Counted from the stretch's first letter, positions 32,280-44,055 are shown. The stretch is DNA of 64,000 nucleotides from Skeletonema tropicum (GCA_037178625.1 JAWZXG010000038.1:61248-125247), one strand, 5' to 3'. Translations and numbers: made by a program. The notes: generated by a model not told the origin, from the letters alone.

Positions 32280-34411
32280 GGGGCAATTACTGATACAATT
32301 GACAGGAGGTATGTTGCCTCTACTGTTCAACTCAAATCATCCACTCAACGAGAGACAGTCCTGGCTTGGATTTTGTAAAGTTCTTGACTGATTAGGCGAA
32401 TAAGAATGAAATGAAACGCCGTGTATGGACGGAGAGTCATAAATCTAAATCTCCAGGAAAGGATCATGCACTTGCTTTTTTGATGGGTGTTCTTCATACT
32501 ACTGATTGTAATGCTTCGAATGACCCAAATCACACTCAATCCTCCCGACTCCCATTCGTGGTCCAATGACAATGAATCTTCCAACATTTGTTTCAATTTC
32601 AATACTCCCGAAATTTAATTTGTAACTCAGGACTCCGAGGAAGAAAGCAGACTTCTTTTGGCTCGAGCTTCCGAGGGAGACAATATATATCTCTCCCTAC
32701 TGTCGCTCCAAACAATCTATACGGAACCCGAATCGTTCCAACTCTTGGCATACTACAAGCAAATGCCTTGAACGCCCTCACTCTTGACTACAAGAATAGA
32801 CATTCTCATTGCAACCCATTCGGGCAATCCGTGAGCACTTCTCACGGTTACAACCCATCTGGGCAAGCCGCGAATACTTCTCACAGTTACCCATCCGGGC
32901 AGGCTGTGAATCTTTCTCACGGTTGCAACCCACCTGGGCAAGCTGTGAACGCCAATGCCAATGGGACCCCTTCCACTCCTCATCCTCACGGTAACAACTC
33001 ACATGAACAAGCCATGAGCATCGTTACTCGCGATAACAACCCACCTTTGCAGCCGTGAGCATCGTTGCTTGTGGTAACAACCCTCATAGGCAAGTCGCGA
33101 CTGTGAACGTTGCCCCTCACGGTAGGTCACACATGAGCACGCTGTGAACGGCATGCCCCAGGGGAATGCCTGTCCATCGGAGAACGCTACCGCCTACTTT
33201 AGAGATGTGGCTATGAACTCAAATGTGATAGCTCTAGTTTACGAGGACAACTTTGCCTTTACAATCCTTGATCAAGATAACATCTCGGTCGACCGGTTTA
33301 TAAAGCATTTTGGCAGCGCTCGTTGCGATGCCTCTATTTTTGGCATTACTGAAAGCAATGTGCCTACTTTTGACAGCTCTCATTGCAAAGTTATCTTCGT
33401 TCAACACAAGGCTATCACCAAACCAAGCCAGTCGCATGCAATCTGGGCAATCGTACAAAGTGACTTCCAAATTGCGACATTCTTGCTACAAGAGAAAGAA
33501 TGCACTTCATTTCACTCAAAGCCAGACACTCGTCTGTGGGGATTCATTCGGATATTCAATTCTCTATCTATTCAGAATCACTTGTCAATATCAAGTCTGC
33601 ATGAAACAAGAGCTATCCTTTACTCGTTCAGTCCTCATGCTCATGCCAGTCGTGGACAACGATAGCTTTGCACTCAAATCATCTACTGACGTGCACATCA
33701 ACAAAAGCATCAGTGGAAGTGTTAGTGTTAGCAACAAGCGCAATGGCAATGGCGGATAAGATATCCTTCTCGAGCCTATTTTCAGCAAGCAAGGGAGATC
33801 ATATCATCAAGAACCAACTGGAAGCATTTACATCTGCAGCAATTGTATATAAAGACAAGAATCTTTCAATCGTATGTCACCATTGGCCAACTAGCGAGAA
33901 AGGGAGTCCAAATCCAGCCTCAAACGTAGCTCTATTGAATGTCAACAATCGTATCGTCAAAGGTCCAGAAGAAAATATCTTCACAGAAGGCTCAATCAAC
34001 AAGTACCTTCAGCGAATTCTCACGGCAACACAACCTGCCAAGTCTCGGCATAAATGTGCACAATGCAATCCGCCTCAATTCATTTTTGGCAGCGTTCAAA
34101 ACGATACCACCTTCAGCGAGTGTTACAACATTCGCATCAACAGCGTTCAATGCAATGCTACATTTGCTCAATGCAACAATCTCTGTTCAAACATCTCGAT
34201 TCAATCATCAGCAAGCGAGGGAGCTCTTGGTCGAAAATTCATGAGTCACATATCTTCAAACGAGCAAACTACAAGGAAGCAAGTGCAAGTACAACAAATG
34301 CTTCAATTTCAATCATTCAAAATATCCTATTCGAGGGAGCCAGGATACAATATCATTTTTGTTCTCAGTGGCAATCAAATAAATAAATACAAAGTTAATC
34401 AGATTAGATAT

Positions 34412-35589
34412 CTAGGATACTAACAGGGACCTGCTTCGGTACAACTGTACGGTCTTTTCTATTGCCGAATGGCTTTCCAGACAGCAAGACGGGAAACTTC
34501 CCGTAGGAGTCAAGGACTCCTCTTAGACGCTGAAGCGTCTGAAACCAGGTGAGAGTGCTCCTGCGACACATAGTTGGGACTAAATTCTTTCAGTCAGGGT
34601 GGTGCTGTTTCCGTTTCTTCCTCTTCGGCGGTGCATGGCGTCGAGTGGTAGCTAACAATGTGGCCTCCCCAAAAACTACGGACTCTGCTTTGCGTTTCTT
34701 ATTCAATAGTGAATGTGTCTGTTGCAATGGCGTGGGGTCCTGTGACCAAGATTTTCCCCCAAGTTTTGGGACCTCCCCGGGATTTGTCCTCGCCAATGCT
34801 ACTATTCTGGCTCAGCAGATCCGTCTATCTCTATCTCCTTCCTCGTACACTGAGGAAGATTTCCAGCTGCTAGACACCCGGAGTAGGGTGGCCATGCTGT
34901 TATGGCTAGCGAGTACCAACAGGCCTGTACCACCTGCAGTACGGTCAATCCAATCGAGGCGGCGTCAACGCCCAACACAGACACAGAGCAATGGGAGGAG
35001 CCTAAATGGACAATCTAAGATCAAACCTCTTCCAGCAAAGAAAGCTTCTCTGCCTCAGTAAAGCACTCAAAAGGCAAGGAGCGCGCAAAGTGACGTCGCA
35101 ACAACAATCAAGCGGATTGAGCGTATTCATAAATTGTATCATCCGAATGTATCTCCACTGTCCGTGTGTCTGTGTTGAGGAAGTGACGCCAGATCCGTTT
35201 AGATGGGTTGATCCAATCTCCAAGCGGCTCCTTAAGAAACAACGATTTCTGTCAGTCAAACTTTGCAGGGATTTCTTCCACAATTTCCAATCAGCTTCCG
35301 TCGGATAAGTATTCCGTGCCAAATTCCAGTGCTGACCGCTGTTTCCCAAGGCGCCCTTCAGGTACAAGATTCGGTGCCACCCTTTTCCTTTTACATGTGC
35401 GCCAACATGTGTGGCGATTGCGAATTCTCTGGCACAATAAAAGATGGTTATTTTGCGACCATGCACTGGTTCTTTCAAGATGCTGCTGCAACTGTTAGCT
35501 GCCCAGGTGGAAAGTTCTGCCGTGAAGAAGCTGGGAAGCTCGCTAAGGAGTACCATATGTAGGTAGGTTTGGGTTTGGATATGTAGCAT
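34412..35589 (-). pseudogene. Decayed retroelement-like coding segment (U3)
   Basis: Copy of 2932-4111 with the same frame break after FLRSRL. The minus frame 35002-35589 encodes the YPTEADWKLWKKSL block. All three copies share the lesion, so decay preceded the duplication. Confidence 0.45.
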
Positions 35590-36226
35590 TTTCTAAGTGG
35601 TAGTTATCTAATTATGATGTCTGCAACAAATTCTCAAAGTAGTACAAGCTGTAGCTGTAGAATGACGACTTCCAATACCCTTGCAGCTGTGTGAAAGGAA
35701 GGCACGCATCCATACAACACTAAGCAGGACCAGCTTAGTAGGTACAACGTACGTTCTTTTGGATAGCCGAAAGGATTGCCCGACAGCAAGCCTTCTTCAT
35801 GAATTGTGAGTTCTTCTTCAGAAAAATTGAAGACATACTATGGTCAGAATAGAACACAAGAGCATAATGTATAGCCTTACACAAGCTTTGTGGCTTTGGG
35901 CGGGAGTGATGTGCAACATCACAAGCAAAGAGTATTCTTCAAGGTGATCACTCACTTATCGATATCTACTCCAATTAATCTCGCAAGAGCAAGAGGGCTC
36001 AGTAAGAATAATTATGTTGAAAAGAGATTAAGACCAAGGCAGTTACTAGGGAAAGGACTTTAAATCTTCTAGACCTAGAGACTCTAAAGCAAAAGAGGTT
36101 ACGTGACTAAGCTAAGAGCCCATGGTGGAGCTCTCTGCTGCCTTCTGGCAGAAACTAAAGATCAGTGTGGGATCTCAAGCGCCTCAAACACAGACATTTC
36201 CAACACAGTTTCATGACAACGTTTTC

Positions 36227-37666
36227 TTACTGAATTGCCATCTTGAAGGAGTTGGTGTCGCCAGAGTATTTGATCGTCCAAATAGAACAAGCAATTGGCA
36301 CAAGCAAGCTAGAAAGCGCATACAACTTCACCAAGATTTGAAAGACAGCTGCCTCCCATCCTCCGTTCCTTGCGTCAATGATGGGCCTGTCAGCCAAGAC
36401 GGCAATTACGATAGCCTGATAAACGACGGTCAAAACTCCAAGGTACACAACATAGAAGCGAGCCACTCCTTTGGACACTCCGTACGGGATGTTATTCGTG
36501 ACAATGTCATATTTAACCTATGAAAAGAGCCATCAAGTAAGTAATTGATCTTGTAGTACATGCGATGTAATCTTAATTACTCTGAGCAAAGGACTCACCT
36601 GCATAATAGCGATCACGACCAAGGCAGTCTGGAAAAGAGCATAGGGAATGTAGTGGCCAACAAAGCCCACCGCCTTAGGGTAGGTTTCCTGAGGGTCATT
36701 CACAAACCATAGGTGCGTGAGCTGAATGACAAGAACGGAGAAATAGGTCGCAGGGCGAGAAAACTGGTATAGTGCCTTGGCTTCGCTGTTCTGGGGATCA
36801 TTCACGTACACAAGCTGGTTACGGTAGTGTGCGAGGATGAGGAAGATTGTCATAGGAAAGGAAAAGAGGGGCAAAAGAATGGCTCCAATCTCCTACATTG
36901 GCATTGCAAGGTGATATGAATATGAAGATAATGGTTTCAAGGATGTTAAAGTGAGAGTTTTAGAGGAGACTGGATCACAAACACTGTCCTATATCTATTC
37001 TTACTCTTACCTTTGCTGGGTTGAAATCGATGTAGGAACATGTGTGGGGCAAACCAAATGTTTTCTTCGATTGACATTGACAACAACATATTGAGTGAGA
37101 CGATCTGTATAAGTACTATTAGAAAAAGGAAACAGAAACAGATACTTATAATCATAAGACGGAACTCACGAAAATCACTGTCTCCCTCATGTTGATATAA
37201 GGATGCTCTTGACCAAACAAGACAAATCCAGTACCAGTACCGCCAAGATTGCGCCCTTCTTCGCCCGTTGCTGTTGCAACTGCACCCCTCAACGATGATA
37301 GAAACCTACCAGACTCATCGCCCTCTGGCTCTGGGAGGAAGGAAGTCACCTTGTCTGTAAGTGACGATAGAAGTGACCTTGATCCAATACCAAGTTCTTC
37401 ATCCGGGTAGAAGACAAACTTGGAAGAGAAGACTTTCGCTGCAGCAAATAGTGCAGCAATTGCAATGAAAGCAACAAGACGGCTGTAATGCACAAGAGGT
37501 TCAATGGAAGGTTAGTGTTTTGACCCAATCATTCTCATGAGACGAAAAGAAAGGCACAGCGGCATACAACAACTTACAACCACTCGATGCAAATGGTCTT
37601 GTCTAGCTCAATGGCTGGGGGCTGGTTCTTAGCCAGAAAAGTCTTCTTCTCCGAATCAGCTGGCAT
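36227..37666 (-). CDS. Multi-pass membrane protein M, copy 4 (5 exons)
   Basis: Exons 37578-37666, 37170-37482, 37011-37104, 36599-36882 and 36227-36517 (offset 31491 from copy 1). The protein is the same 356 residues; a visible difference (near 36961) lies in an intron. The region just upstream of the start is changed by a 247-bp insertion (37695-37941). That insertion supplies an upstream ATG at 37900 in frame with MPADSEKK, which would add 78 residues starting MLSGFSFLNMFRNAFSRARR. Whether this extension is used cannot be told from sequence. Function unknown. Confidence 0.8.
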
Positions 37667-37694
37667 GATGTGGGGTTTGGTCGTGGTCAAGGTG

Positions 37695-37941
37695 TGTCCA
37701 ATCTTGCAAACAATTGAGCTATTGATCAATATATTTGGTGATAAAACAAAAGACTTATTATGACTTAAAATATAAAGGAAACGATCAACGTTTTTGGATT
37801 CGGAACTTGTGCTTTCATTGGCGACGTCATGATAGACCAGCCTCCTCGCTCGCGAGAAAGCATTCCGAAACATATTGAGAAATGAGAAACCAGATAACAT
37901 AAATATGAATTTGATTGATGTCCGACACTACGTAGGTGTGA
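37695..37941. mobile_element. 247-bp insertion upstream of M copy 4
   Basis: Absent from the other three M copies and flanked by a 7-bp direct repeat CAAGGTG (37688-37694, 37942-37948). No clear terminal inverted repeats. It begins 28 bp upstream of the native start codon. Probably a small non-autonomous element or a filled-in insertion. Confidence 0.75.
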
Positions 37942-38039
37942 CAAGGTGATTCTAATTCTAATTCTAATTCACAAGCACAAGCTGTGGTTTGTTGCAGGAT
38001 GCAGATGCAGGAATTATGATGGGTTTTGCCGCGCAAATT

Positions 38040-38951
38040 TACCCTTGCGCACTTGCATGCTTTTTACCTCGAGTCTCCATTTTTTTCGATTTTTAAAAAT
38101 GTTCGTTTCTTGTAAAGTTTAACACGGTAGCCCCCATACTAAATGGGACCCCTCTGCCATCAAGGCCGAGTTGGAGAAGGGTCGGATCTAACGCCGCAAC
38201 TCGATGCCACTATGCCATACGAGGTTGGGAGACCCTTCAGGACCGGGCTGTGCGACCTTGGTCACCAAGATATCGTCATTTGAATTTATGAATTTTCCCC
38301 ATTTCGTGTCGGCTGGACATCTCTTGTGTATGTGTTCGTAGGTGTCCTTTGGCCCAGATAGAGACGTGGTGGGTTTCGTCCTCTGTTGTCAACATACGGA
38401 AGGGGGCGTCCGTGCCGTATCCGCCCTCATAATCTATTATTTTCAAAGCAGTCGGCATTATTTATTTTATGTCTCTACTGCTGCAGGAGACAAGCCTCCG
38501 AATTACATCAAACCAAAATCTGAAATGATGAAGCAACTCTACGTGAAGCAGCGAGAGATTCGAGCTGACAAAAGAGCCAATAAGTCATAGTTAATAACAC
38601 TAATGCATTACTACTCATATTTTGGCTTCGTAGGCCACACAAAGGACTCCTACGAACACATACACAAGAGATGTCCAGCCGACACGAAATGGGGAAAATT
38701 CATAAATTCAAATGACGATATCTCGGTGACCAAGGTCGCACAGCCCGGTCCTGAAGGGTCTCCCAACCTCGTATGGCATAGTGGCATCGAGTTGCGGCGT
38801 CAGATCCGACCCTTCTCCAACTCGGCCTTGATGGCAGAGGGGTCCCATTTAGTATGGGGGCTACCGTGTTAAACTTTACAAGAAACGAACATTTTTAAAA
38901 ATCGAAAAAAATGGAGACTCGAGGTAAAAAGCATGCAAGTGCGCAAGGGTA
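38040..38951. mobile_element. 912-bp foldback transposon with ~312-bp TIRs
   Basis: The ends TACCCTTGCGCACTTG and its reverse complement bound near-perfect inverted repeats (38040-38351 and 38640-38951; two mismatches noticed in the parts compared). A 5-bp target duplication AAATT lies at 38035-38039 and 38952-38956. The empty site is preserved after M copy 1 (GCGCAAATTCCTC near 6285). The roughly 290-bp centre has no transposase. It holds a sequence that looks like a last exon: CTGCTGCAG acceptor, then GDKPPNYIKPKSEMMKQLY, ending KRANKS-stop at 38588-38590. Confidence 0.85.
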
Positions 38952-38956
38952 AAATT

Positions 38957-40964
38957 CCTCTCTCTTAGAGCTTAGAGAGAGAGAGAGAGCGGTACGTCCA
39001 TTGTATATTCATCGTGAAATTGCCAAGCCCATCTCAGAAGTTTATTAATGCTGTTTTCGTGAAGGCCTAATAGTTTAATTCAACACAAATGCTGCAGGAT
39101 GGATTCCTTATTCCCCTATAGTGAGAGAAAGTAAAGCGGGAGTACTGCTGCGCGCAGGCAGGCGAATTGCGCGCATGTGGCGCGAGTGTGAAAAAGCTTC
39201 AGAGGAAGGGGTTGGAGCAGAGGATTATGGATAGGGGGCACATTCCCCCCTTTTTGCCCTCTTTGCCCCCCGTTTTATTAGATAGATACTCCAGTACAAG
39301 AGGCAACACGAAGAGATGCCTGCTTGGGTTTGGAGCTGGTGTGGTATATAGTAGTAATTTTGGTAGGTTGAAGTTGTTGTGCGTAGAAGAATTAATTATG
39401 CATTGTGAATCTGCGATTGCTGCATCCAGAGGACACCCTGCACCCTGCTCCTCCGTCCAAGATGTTTGTCTATTTGGTTGAGGAAATCCGATTTCTTGAC
39501 GACATCGGAAATAGCGGATTGTTAGAGATCTCTATTATTTTGGCACTGCGGGCGTGCATGTGTTAAAGACACAGTAGAGAATAAAAGAAGTGATACAAAG
39601 TGTAAGATATACACTCATCAAGATCAAGCGCATGTGATCCGACAGGTCACAGAAGAAGAAGAAGAAGTCCATGCATTACGTAGATAGTTGTAGAGCTATC
39701 AGAGACAGTATATGATATTTCGAGAAGAAAAGTGGCTTTGTGCTTGTTTTCTTGCTTTTCCATTGATACTGTTCGAGTTACTCGCCGACCTTGATAATTC
39801 AAGCTCATCTCTACATCGCAGCATTTTGTTACAGGGATTTTGTCTGCCAAGACGTCCTCTTGATCAATGCTATCAGGTACTACTGATCCTTTACTGCTAA
39901 CTGCGTAGTCCGGCAGAGGTGAATGCATCCTTAAGAGCCTTGGAGTTTGACTTGTTGAGTTTGTTGCTCTCTCTGCTCTTCTTGTTCTCGTTGTAATTTT
40001 GTGCTTCTCTTGTCTCTTGTATCAGGCTTGGATGCATTTTTGAGGACATCAACTAGACACAAACCTATCCAAACACATCATTAACTGATTAACTGCATCG
40101 GGCGACTCAAATTTGAGGTAAGAACAAGCTGCTTCGTTGGTTTGAAATTGCTGGCATAACATTCTTTGACTTTGACTTTGGCTTTGGCACGTTGCACATT
40201 GTGGAGCAGGCAGATCTACTGGAAGCAATGGGATGACTCCGTGCATTTGAGCCTTCCGCAATCATGAGCGAGGCGTTGTCAAAGTGTGTTTCCGAATGGG
40301 AGAAATGGAAGAGTATGTCTCCTCGTGAAGATCCAAACTTTGTGGAGGTAGGACGGCATGCAGGCACAGCCTCAGTCAATTTTGCATGTGCTTTCTCAAA
40401 ACACATAATGTTCTTCTAACCATCTTCATGTGTAAGAAACATTAGACGCAAATAGCCTTAAAACGATAACGTTTTCCATTAAGGTTAGGCAATTTTTCTT
40501 ACACACAGCTGACCCTTTCTCATTATTTAACGTCGGAATCAATAAGTTGAAAAATAACCCTAGTGGTGTCTGATTTTAAGGTTGCGTAAAAGTTACCTCC
40601 GGCTCAAGTGATATTAAGTATGTAGATGGATTCGTTTTTTCCAAGCGCGCGGAGCCTCCTTCTCCTCCACGCGCGGCGCTTGTGGGGCTTTCCAAGCATG
40701 ACAGCGATGGCCACCTAACAAGCATACTTTTATAGTATTTTAGTCACTACTATTACTACAGGAACGTCATGGTGTAATGTGCTGTAGTTGAGTGAGATAA
40801 AAAGTTAACTAAAAAATAAATTTTCCCTTATTTTTTTTTTTTTACTCTTAATTTTTCAAAAACGACAATTGTTTTTAACTCTGTAGTACTCTCTTCTACA
40901 TCATTAAAAAAGTACTGTAAGCTAAATCAGCTAACAAAAATGAAGTAACAACCTGCTGACAACC
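38957..40964. other. Intergenic region, no clear gene
   Basis: Contains a GA microsatellite (about 38971-38988), a GAA run near 39652-39667, T/A-rich stretches near 40800-40860 and a GC-rich imperfect hairpin near 40645-40682. On the minus strand a frame of about 128 codons is open from about 40035 to 39647. It has no initiating Met at its head and no domain I recognise; it may be a decayed gene or chance. The promoter of the twin CX9C gene presumably lies at the right end. Confidence 0.55.
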
Positions 40965-41330
40965 ATGACGAAAATCAGCTCATCCAACCTACCACCACTC
41001 AACGAAATCTCTCCCAAGTGTGTCAAATACTTCAAGCCTCTTGCTAAGAAGAAAAAGAAGGCAATTGACTTGAACGAAATAGGAACTCCGCGTTATAATC
41101 TCTTGCTCGATTTGATGAAATGTCAATCGAAGCATCCAAATGAAACTGTCGGCGATAGCGCAGAGAAAGCAACTGATATAAAGCCATGTGTGAAAGTAGA
41201 AAAGGCTTATAATTCTTGCCACGCAGCAATTATGGGTGTTGGTAATTTCAAGGGGCGCAAGAATTGTGGAGAGGAGATGGAGAGTTTATTCCAATGTGTT
41301 AATCCAAACGCTCCGTTGCCACAAGAATGA
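40965..41330 (+). CDS. Twin CX9C (CHCH-type) mitochondrial protein
   Basis: 121 residues. Two helix-forming CX9C motifs are visible: C75-VKVEKAYNS-C85 and C101-GEEMESLFQ-C111, separated by a 15-residue turn containing GVGNFKGRK. Twin CX9C proteins are imported into the mitochondrial intermembrane space by the Mia40/Erv1 disulfide relay and mostly serve in assembly or stability of respiratory complexes. The N-terminal half is basic (PLAKKKKKAID) and holds extra cysteines C19 and C53. I cannot assign it to a named family member. The ATG chosen is the first in frame, with ACAACC just before it. The EF-hand gene follows on the same strand 86 bp later. Confidence 0.8.
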   Translation: MTKISSSNLPPLNEISPKCVKYFKPLAKKKKKAIDLNEIGTPRYNLLLDLMKCQSKHPNETVGDSAEKATDIKPCVKVEKAYNSCHAAIMGVGNFKGRKNCGEEMESLFQCVNPNAPLPQE

Positions 41331-41416
41331 ATAGATGATGGGGAATAATTAGAAGATGGGGTACGATAGTTGTCGGTGAATAGACACAAACATCTGGGGG
41401 GGATCTGGTCACGACC

Positions 41417-42490
41417 ATGATAAGTATGATTTTGAACCGATGGCGCAAAAAAATCTTTCGGCTTGGGCATGAATCAAAATTTCTCTTCAAAACATCATCT
41501 CCTTCATGCCGTTGGAAATCAATCAATAGCAGCATTAATTCGATGAAATCGTCTCAGGAAATCGGGGATAATGATTTCTTGGCAAGTCCGGAGATGGACG
41601 TTGCCAAGAAGTCGAAAGATCATCCATCAATTAACGATTATTACCGAGCGCTCGCCGTGGGTGATAAGCCAATCAAATACCAACACGGTCTCAGCAATTA
41701 CTCCAACGTTCAGTTTGGAGATGACAGAGTCATTTTCAATAAATCCATGTCGCAAGTAATGTATCAGCTTAATGAAGAGCAGGCCAACCAAATGACGATA
41801 CACGATAATTCTCAAAATAAAACAAAGAAGCAGCGGATGCAAGACTACGAGGAAGCGAATGGCGTGGTTGGGCCTGAGAAAATTCAAGAGATGGAACAAA
41901 TGATGCGTGACAAGTTGCAACAGCGCACGAAGGCTGGGCCATTCCAGCTCCGCAAGACCTTCAAGTATTTTGACCGTGATGGGTCGGGAGGGATTGATTT
42001 TTCCGAGTTCCAAAGAGCTATGGAGCTGATGGGATTTCAGTTTACCGACATGCAACAGCTTGCCCTCTTTGCACGATATGACGAATCATATTCAGGCGAG
42101 GTAGATTATCACGAGTTTGTTCAGAAGGTTATGGAATCTGATTTCAAGGGTGTATCTAATGCAAGCAAGAAGGCGTTGAATACGCTCGTCTCGTCGACCT
42201 TCTTGAATGATGATGGTGGTTCATCCGCTTTAGAAGGGGATGATGACAGTGATTTGGATGAGAATGAGTTGGATACATTTCGAAGAGCAGAAGTTGGAAG
42301 GCTCTTCAGTTTGGTTGATAGAGATGGCAGTGGTCTGATTGACGAATGCGAGTTTAGTCAACTGCTAGAAAGTTTGGGTAGGCATTTACCACCAGAGGAC
42401 ATCCATGAAGGTTTTGTAAAACTTGACACTGATTCCAGTGGTCAAATTGACTTTGAAGAATTCTATGCCTGGGCCTACCCAAAAAAATGA
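41417..42490 (+). CDS. Four-EF-hand calcium-binding protein
   Basis: 357 residues. EF-hand loops lie at 186-197 (DRDGSGGIDFSE, canonical), 222-233 (DESYSGEVDYHE, less canonical), 301-312 (DRDGSGLIDECE, canonical) and 337-348 (DTDSSGQIDFEE, canonical). They form two pairs separated by an acidic linker (GDDDSDLDENELD). The first ~45 residues are rich in Arg/Lys/Ser with almost no acidic residues, which could be a mitochondrial presequence; a later start at Met43 is possible. About 140 residues between this and EF1 have no known domain. Likely a calcium sensor or buffer; partners unknown. Single exon. Confidence 0.88.
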   Translation: MISMILNRWRKKIFRLGHESKFLFKTSSPSCRWKSINSSINSMKSSQEIGDNDFLASPEMDVAKKSKDHPSINDYYRALAVGDKPIKYQHGLSNYSNVQFGDDRVIFNKSMSQVMYQLNEEQANQMTIHDNSQNKTKKQRMQDYEEANGVVGPEKIQEMEQMMRDKLQQRTKAGPFQLRKTFKYFDRDGSGGIDFSEFQRAMELMGFQFTDMQQLALFARYDESYSGEVDYHEFVQKVMESDFKGVSNASKKALNTLVSSTFLNDDGGSSALEGDDDSDLDENELDTFRRAEVGRLFSLVDRDGSGLIDECEFSQLLESLGRHLPPEDIHEGFVKLDTDSSGQIDFEEFYAWAYPKK

Positions 42491-43407
42491 GTGAGAAAGG
42501 GATTCGTTTGTCATACTTTGTTCTTCATCTGGATTGGATCCTTGTTAGAATGCCACACCATTCCCAAAATGCATTGCAAAGGCATCTCAATATTCGCGGA
42601 GTGGGGAGGGACCCATGAAGCGCTGAAATCGAAATCTATCTGTCGAACCGCATGATCTGGGTAAAATTGCGCGAAATCCTTAAGTGTAGAAATCCTTAAT
42701 TATTGCGGGAAGGAATTTTGTTAGGGTTAGTCTTTGTTACATTTTGTTACCCCTGAAGTAAGTTCGAATCGTCACACAAATGTTACAGCGATTCTTTTTG
42801 CATCCTTTCGTTTGGCTTGATCGAATAAGTATTAATGCTGCCCGCATAAGCTATGATACGGCTAGGCAAAGCTAGAAAAAAGGATTTTATTACATATCTC
42901 AATATTTAGTGAGTAGTGAGAAGAATCTGCCGCTGACCCCATCGCCTGCCTCTCGCAGGCATGGGGTCAGCGTTCGAAAATCAAGATACCTGTGACTTCC
43001 TGAGGTTGCCGCTCATCGTTCGGCCTCAGCTACGTGCATGCGCCTCTAGAGTACTGCTTTATCTCTCCTCTTTTACTCGCACACGGTGCACCCTAGTTCT
43101 GTTATACAACATGATAAATATTACTAGACTTTAATTCACGTTTTTCCTCCCAACTCCACAACTCGATCTATATTGCCATTATAGTGGTCTTTTGTTGCCT
43201 ATCTATCTAACGACCGCTTCATCCTCACTTGCCCCCCACATTTCTTTTTGTTATTGAGTGATCGATTTCATAAACGTATTCGTTCGTCCCCCGCTCTCAT
43301 AATTCCACCCCCTCTATTTACTGCAGTGCCTACGCATCTAACACTCCCCCTCTTACAACATAATCTCTTCAAACCATTGCGCATTGAACACCAATACAAA
43401 ATAATAT
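42491..43407. other. Intergenic region between convergent genes
   Basis: Holds the 3' flanks of the EF-hand gene (+) and QCR7 (-). Apart from the long hairpin at 42931-42972, I see only A/T-rich and pyrimidine-rich sequence. Confidence 0.6.
42931..42972. other. Long hairpin, 18-bp stem
   Basis: CGCTGACCCCAT-C-GCCTGC pairs with GCAGGC-ATGGGGTCAGCG, giving 18 pairs with one bulged C and a CTCTC loop. It stands alone between two convergent genes, and I found no second copy in the window. It could be a small foldback element, a structured RNA or a 3'-end processing signal. Confidence 0.75.
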
Positions 43408-43755
43408 TTACTGCTTGTTGTGAGCATTAAGTTGAGCATATTCCTGATCTCTCGCCCTGATCTTTTCAATATCGGGATAAATTTCCTTCTTGAACAACTC
43501 CAAATCCATATTAGGAGCATAATCTTGCAAACTCTTTCTCTTGTAATTGAGATCAATAGCACGCTTCAGACGACGAGTGCGTCCAATGAGCACGTCCGGT
43601 TCGGCGAGAGAGAGGGCCTCCTTGACCTCTCGTTCTTCCTCAATGAGGAGATCCTCGTATCGGAGGCCGTATTGGGCGAGCTGATTGCCAAGCACATTTT
43701 GGTATTGCTTGGCTGCGAAGCCCATCACTTTGTCGGTCACCATTCGGAGCGCCAT
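43408..43755 (-). CDS. QCR7: Cytochrome bc1 complex subunit 7 (14-kDa)
   Basis: 115 residues, the usual size for the QCR7/UQCRB family. Characteristic order: LAQYGLRYEDLLIEE, then alternating helices with RTRRLKRAIDLNYKRKSL, and the acidic/basic C-terminal helix YPDIEKIRARDQEYAQL. The protein sits on the matrix side of respiratory complex III and supports its assembly. There is no cleavable presequence, as usual for this family. The gene is divergent from prefoldin subunit 4, with 300 bp between the start codons. Confidence 0.85.
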   Translation of the reverse strand: MALRMVTDKVMGFAAKQYQNVLGNQLAQYGLRYEDLLIEEEREVKEALSLAEPDVLIGRTRRLKRAIDLNYKRKSLQDYAPNMDLELFKKEIYPDIEKIRARDQEYAQLNAHNKQ

Positions 43756-44055
43756 TGTTGCCGCTGTGTCTTTCGATAGTTGTTATTGGTATTGGTTGGT
43801 TGATCAACTCAACATCAACTCAACGCTTCTTCTTATGTTGTTGCAGTCCGATGTCCGATCTGGTCTGTCGTAGTCTGTCGTACTTCGAACTAATGCGTCG
43901 TCGAAAAAACACAAAAATAAAAATCTCTGCACACAAACTCGGCTGCATCCTATCCTGCTGTATCGTGCTGCATGCTACAATACTTACTGCCTTCGTCGAT
44001 AAATTAGTATATCCCTGTGGTTTCATAAACAGCATTTTTATATTCATTCTTCACC
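43756..44055. promoter_or_regulatory. Shared divergent promoter region QCR7/PFDN4
   Basis: The two start codons are 300 bp apart and the genes point away from each other, so both promoters and 5' untranslated regions must lie here. I see no specific element beyond pyrimidine-rich tracts. Confidence 0.5.

Larger units (their letters stand above)
32125..38034. repeat. Segmental tandem duplication, unit U3 (last, lacks block R)
   Basis: Third unit, ending after gene M. Past the point where U1 and U2 switch to block R, it continues into GGAATTATGATGGG and then the native right flank, the same flank seen after the first M copy of U1 near 6260-6302. It is therefore the terminal unit and keeps the ancestral right border. 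It carries two private insertions (37695-37941 and 38040-38951) and a 12-13 bp insertion near 35730. Confidence 0.88.

Noticed and set aside
41207..41535. Minus-strand ORFs opposite the CX9C and EF-hand genes
   Set aside because: They are shadows of two well-supported plus-strand genes.
42755..42775. tRNA B-box-like GTTCGAATC
   Set aside because: No matching A box, acceptor stem or anticodon arm was found around it.
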